From: Nitrospira sp.
GTDB lineage: Bacteria > Nitrospirota > Nitrospiria > Nitrospirales > Nitrospiraceae
Direction of reading: 5' to 3'
Length of the DNA: 64,000 bases
NCBI GenBank assembly: GCA_029194665.1
Contig: JARFXO010000001.1
Span: 62,001-126,000, forward strand
A model generated the notes under the pieces. It did not search any database. It was not told the origin of the DNA and saw only the letters and a program-made list of their open reading frames with translations. Position numbers and translations under genes: made by a program. Positions 62,974 through 64,000 of this stretch are shown here, one piece after another (position 1 is the first letter of the stretch; every line of letters starts with the position of its first letter).

Positions 62974-63070
62974 TGGTAGCCTCGCCGTAAAGAGCGGGGT
63001 GAGACAGGGTACCGAGTTCACGGTGGACCTGCCTATGTGGAAGGAGCGGGAGATCCGGAAACGCCCATGA
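62974..63070 (+). pseudogene. Remnant of histidine kinase C terminus
   Basis: The frame encodes GSLAVKSGVRQGTEFTVDLP and the end MWKEREIRKRP, matching the last 30 or so codons of the kinase at 50739-52418; the rest of that gene is missing. The open frame extends upstream to 62873 with unrelated sequence. It ends in the same ATGA overlap with the regulator start, so a short leader peptide might still couple translation. Confidence 0.8.
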
Positions 63071-64000
63071 GTGGCTTGCCTTCAATCCTGGTCGTGGATG
63101 ACGATCAACAGAATCGAGAGATGTTGGCCGAAGCCTTGAGCCAAGTCGGCTTTGAGGTGGACATGGCCTGTGACGGCGCGGAAGCCCTGAGCAAAGCCAA
63201 TGAGGTGATGTACGATGCCGTCTTGAGCGACATCCGCATGACCCCATTGTCCGGTTTGGATCTGTTGGATTTTCTACGCAAGACTATGCCGGAGATGCCG
63301 ATTGTCCTGTTGACCGCGTTCGGGTCCGTCGACACGGCGATCCAAGCCATGAAGCAAGGGGCCTATAATTACATCACCAAACCGGTCAATCTCGAAGAAC
63401 TCGTGCTCACCATGACGCGCGCTGTCGAGTACCGGCGCCTGATCGAGGACAATCGGACGCTTCCACGTGCGTTCAGTGAACGGCCGCGGACCGCCTCGTT
63501 GATCGGGCAAAGCAAGAAACTGGTCGAGGTGTTCAAACTCGTCGGACGAGTCTCTCGCAGCCGAGCCTCCGTGTTGATTCAGGGGGAGAGCGGGACGGGC
63601 AAGGAACTCATCGCCCGCGCCATCCACGACAACAGCCCCCGGGCCACGCACCGGTTCGTCGCCGTGAACTGCAGTGCGATTCCCGACTCCTTGCTCGAAA
63701 GCGAGCTCTTCGGCCACATCAAGGGGTCGTTTACCGGAGCCCATATCTTGCGGCGGGGCTTGCTGGAGGAGGCGAGCGGCGGGACCTTCTTCTTGGACGA
63801 AGTCGGCGATCTCTCGTCGGTCGGGCAGGCCAAACTGCTGCGTGTCCTCCAGGAAGGAGAAATCCGACGGATCGGGAGCAACGAGTCGGTACAGGTGGAC
63901 GTGCGGGTCATCGCCGCGTCGCGCCGGAATCTGGCCGACTTGATCGAGGCCGGTCGGTTTCGAGAGGATCTCCTCTATCGGCTGAATACGGTCAACATTT
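63067..64000 (+). CDS. Sigma-54-dependent response regulator, copy 2 (cut by window end)
   Basis: 311 codons are visible before the window ends. The sequence is nearly the same as copy 1: receiver with VVDDDQQNREM and phosphoacceptor Asp in LSDIRM, Walker A GESGTGKE, loop GSFTGA, Walker B FLDEVGDLS. The scattered changes (for example LDFLRKTMPEM) keep all functional residues. Its own kinase is deleted, so it would depend on the kinase of the first module or another one. Confidence 0.9.
   Translation, partial: MSGLPSILVVDDDQQNREMLAEALSQVGFEVDMACDGAEALSKANEVMYDAVLSDIRMTPLSGLDLLDFLRKTMPEMPIVLLTAFGSVDTAIQAMKQGAYNYITKPVNLEELVLTMTRAVEYRRLIEDNRTLPRAFSERPRTASLIGQSKKLVEVFKLVGRVSRSRASVLIQGESGTGKELIARAIHDNSPRATHRFVAVNCSAIPDSLLESELFGHIKGSFTGAHILRRGLLEEASGGTFFLDEVGDLSSVGQAKLLRVLQEGEIRRIGSNESVQVDVRVIAASRRNLADLIEAGRFREDLLYRLNTVNI

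Overview
The window looks like the chromosome of a GC-rich, chemolithoautotrophic Gram-negative bacterium. A Nitrospira-like member of Nitrospirota is my best guess, from the DUF2309/NuoL-like inorganic-carbon pump with a PII protein, the RND/sigma-54 regulator modules and a dispersed palindromic repeat. No rRNA, tRNA or CRISPR array was seen, so the taxonomy is inference. All calls come from reading the sequence; no database search was run.

Layout. 0-4 kb: end of a hybrid sensor kinase, a receiver protein, a small membrane protein and a PriA-like protein that has lost its helicase motifs. 4-7.1 kb: a two-gene operon, a membrane-anchored TIR protein followed by a secreted TPR protein. 7.2-8.7 kb: an IS110/IS1111-type element with an amber-interrupted transposase, sitting exactly inside a REP-like palindrome. 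8.8-18.6 kb: housekeeping and small accessory genes (FAD monooxygenase, two hydrolases, TumE/TumA-like toxin-antitoxin between two copies of a 240-bp duplication, a large unknown membrane protein, SelO, DUF2294, HigA-like). 18.7-33 kb: a BREX locus on the minus strand (unknown gene, brxB, brxC, pglX, then an AbiE-like pair, pglZ, brxL). The AbiE pair has a 30-bp palindrome at its own promoter region and is translationally coupled to pglZ-brxL. 33.4-43.1 kb: a repeat-rich secreted protein, then a DAB-type dissolved-inorganic-carbon pump operon (two NuoL-like subunits, a NuoM-like subunit, DabA, PII) preceded by a structured leader with a terminator-like hairpin.

43.2-64 kb: two tandem copies of a module of about 10.6 kb. 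Each has a minus-strand RND operon (permease, adaptor, outer-membrane factor, PII-like protein) beside a plus-strand histidine kinase and sigma-54 response regulator. In the second copy the permease is split at its midpoint into two ORFs. An additional N-terminal half lies upstream, joined by a translated-looking 29-codon stub. The kinase belonging to the next copy is reduced to its last 30 or so codons ahead of an intact regulator. Blocks of near-identical DNA with sharp borders (outer-membrane factor genes, permease N-halves) point to recent duplication or gene conversion. Repeated TGTGTCA/TGACACA sites lie in the kinase upstream regions.

Together the window combines phage-defence and conflict genes (TIR-TPR, BREX-AbiE, TumE/A, HigA), carbon acquisition and an actively rearranging efflux array.
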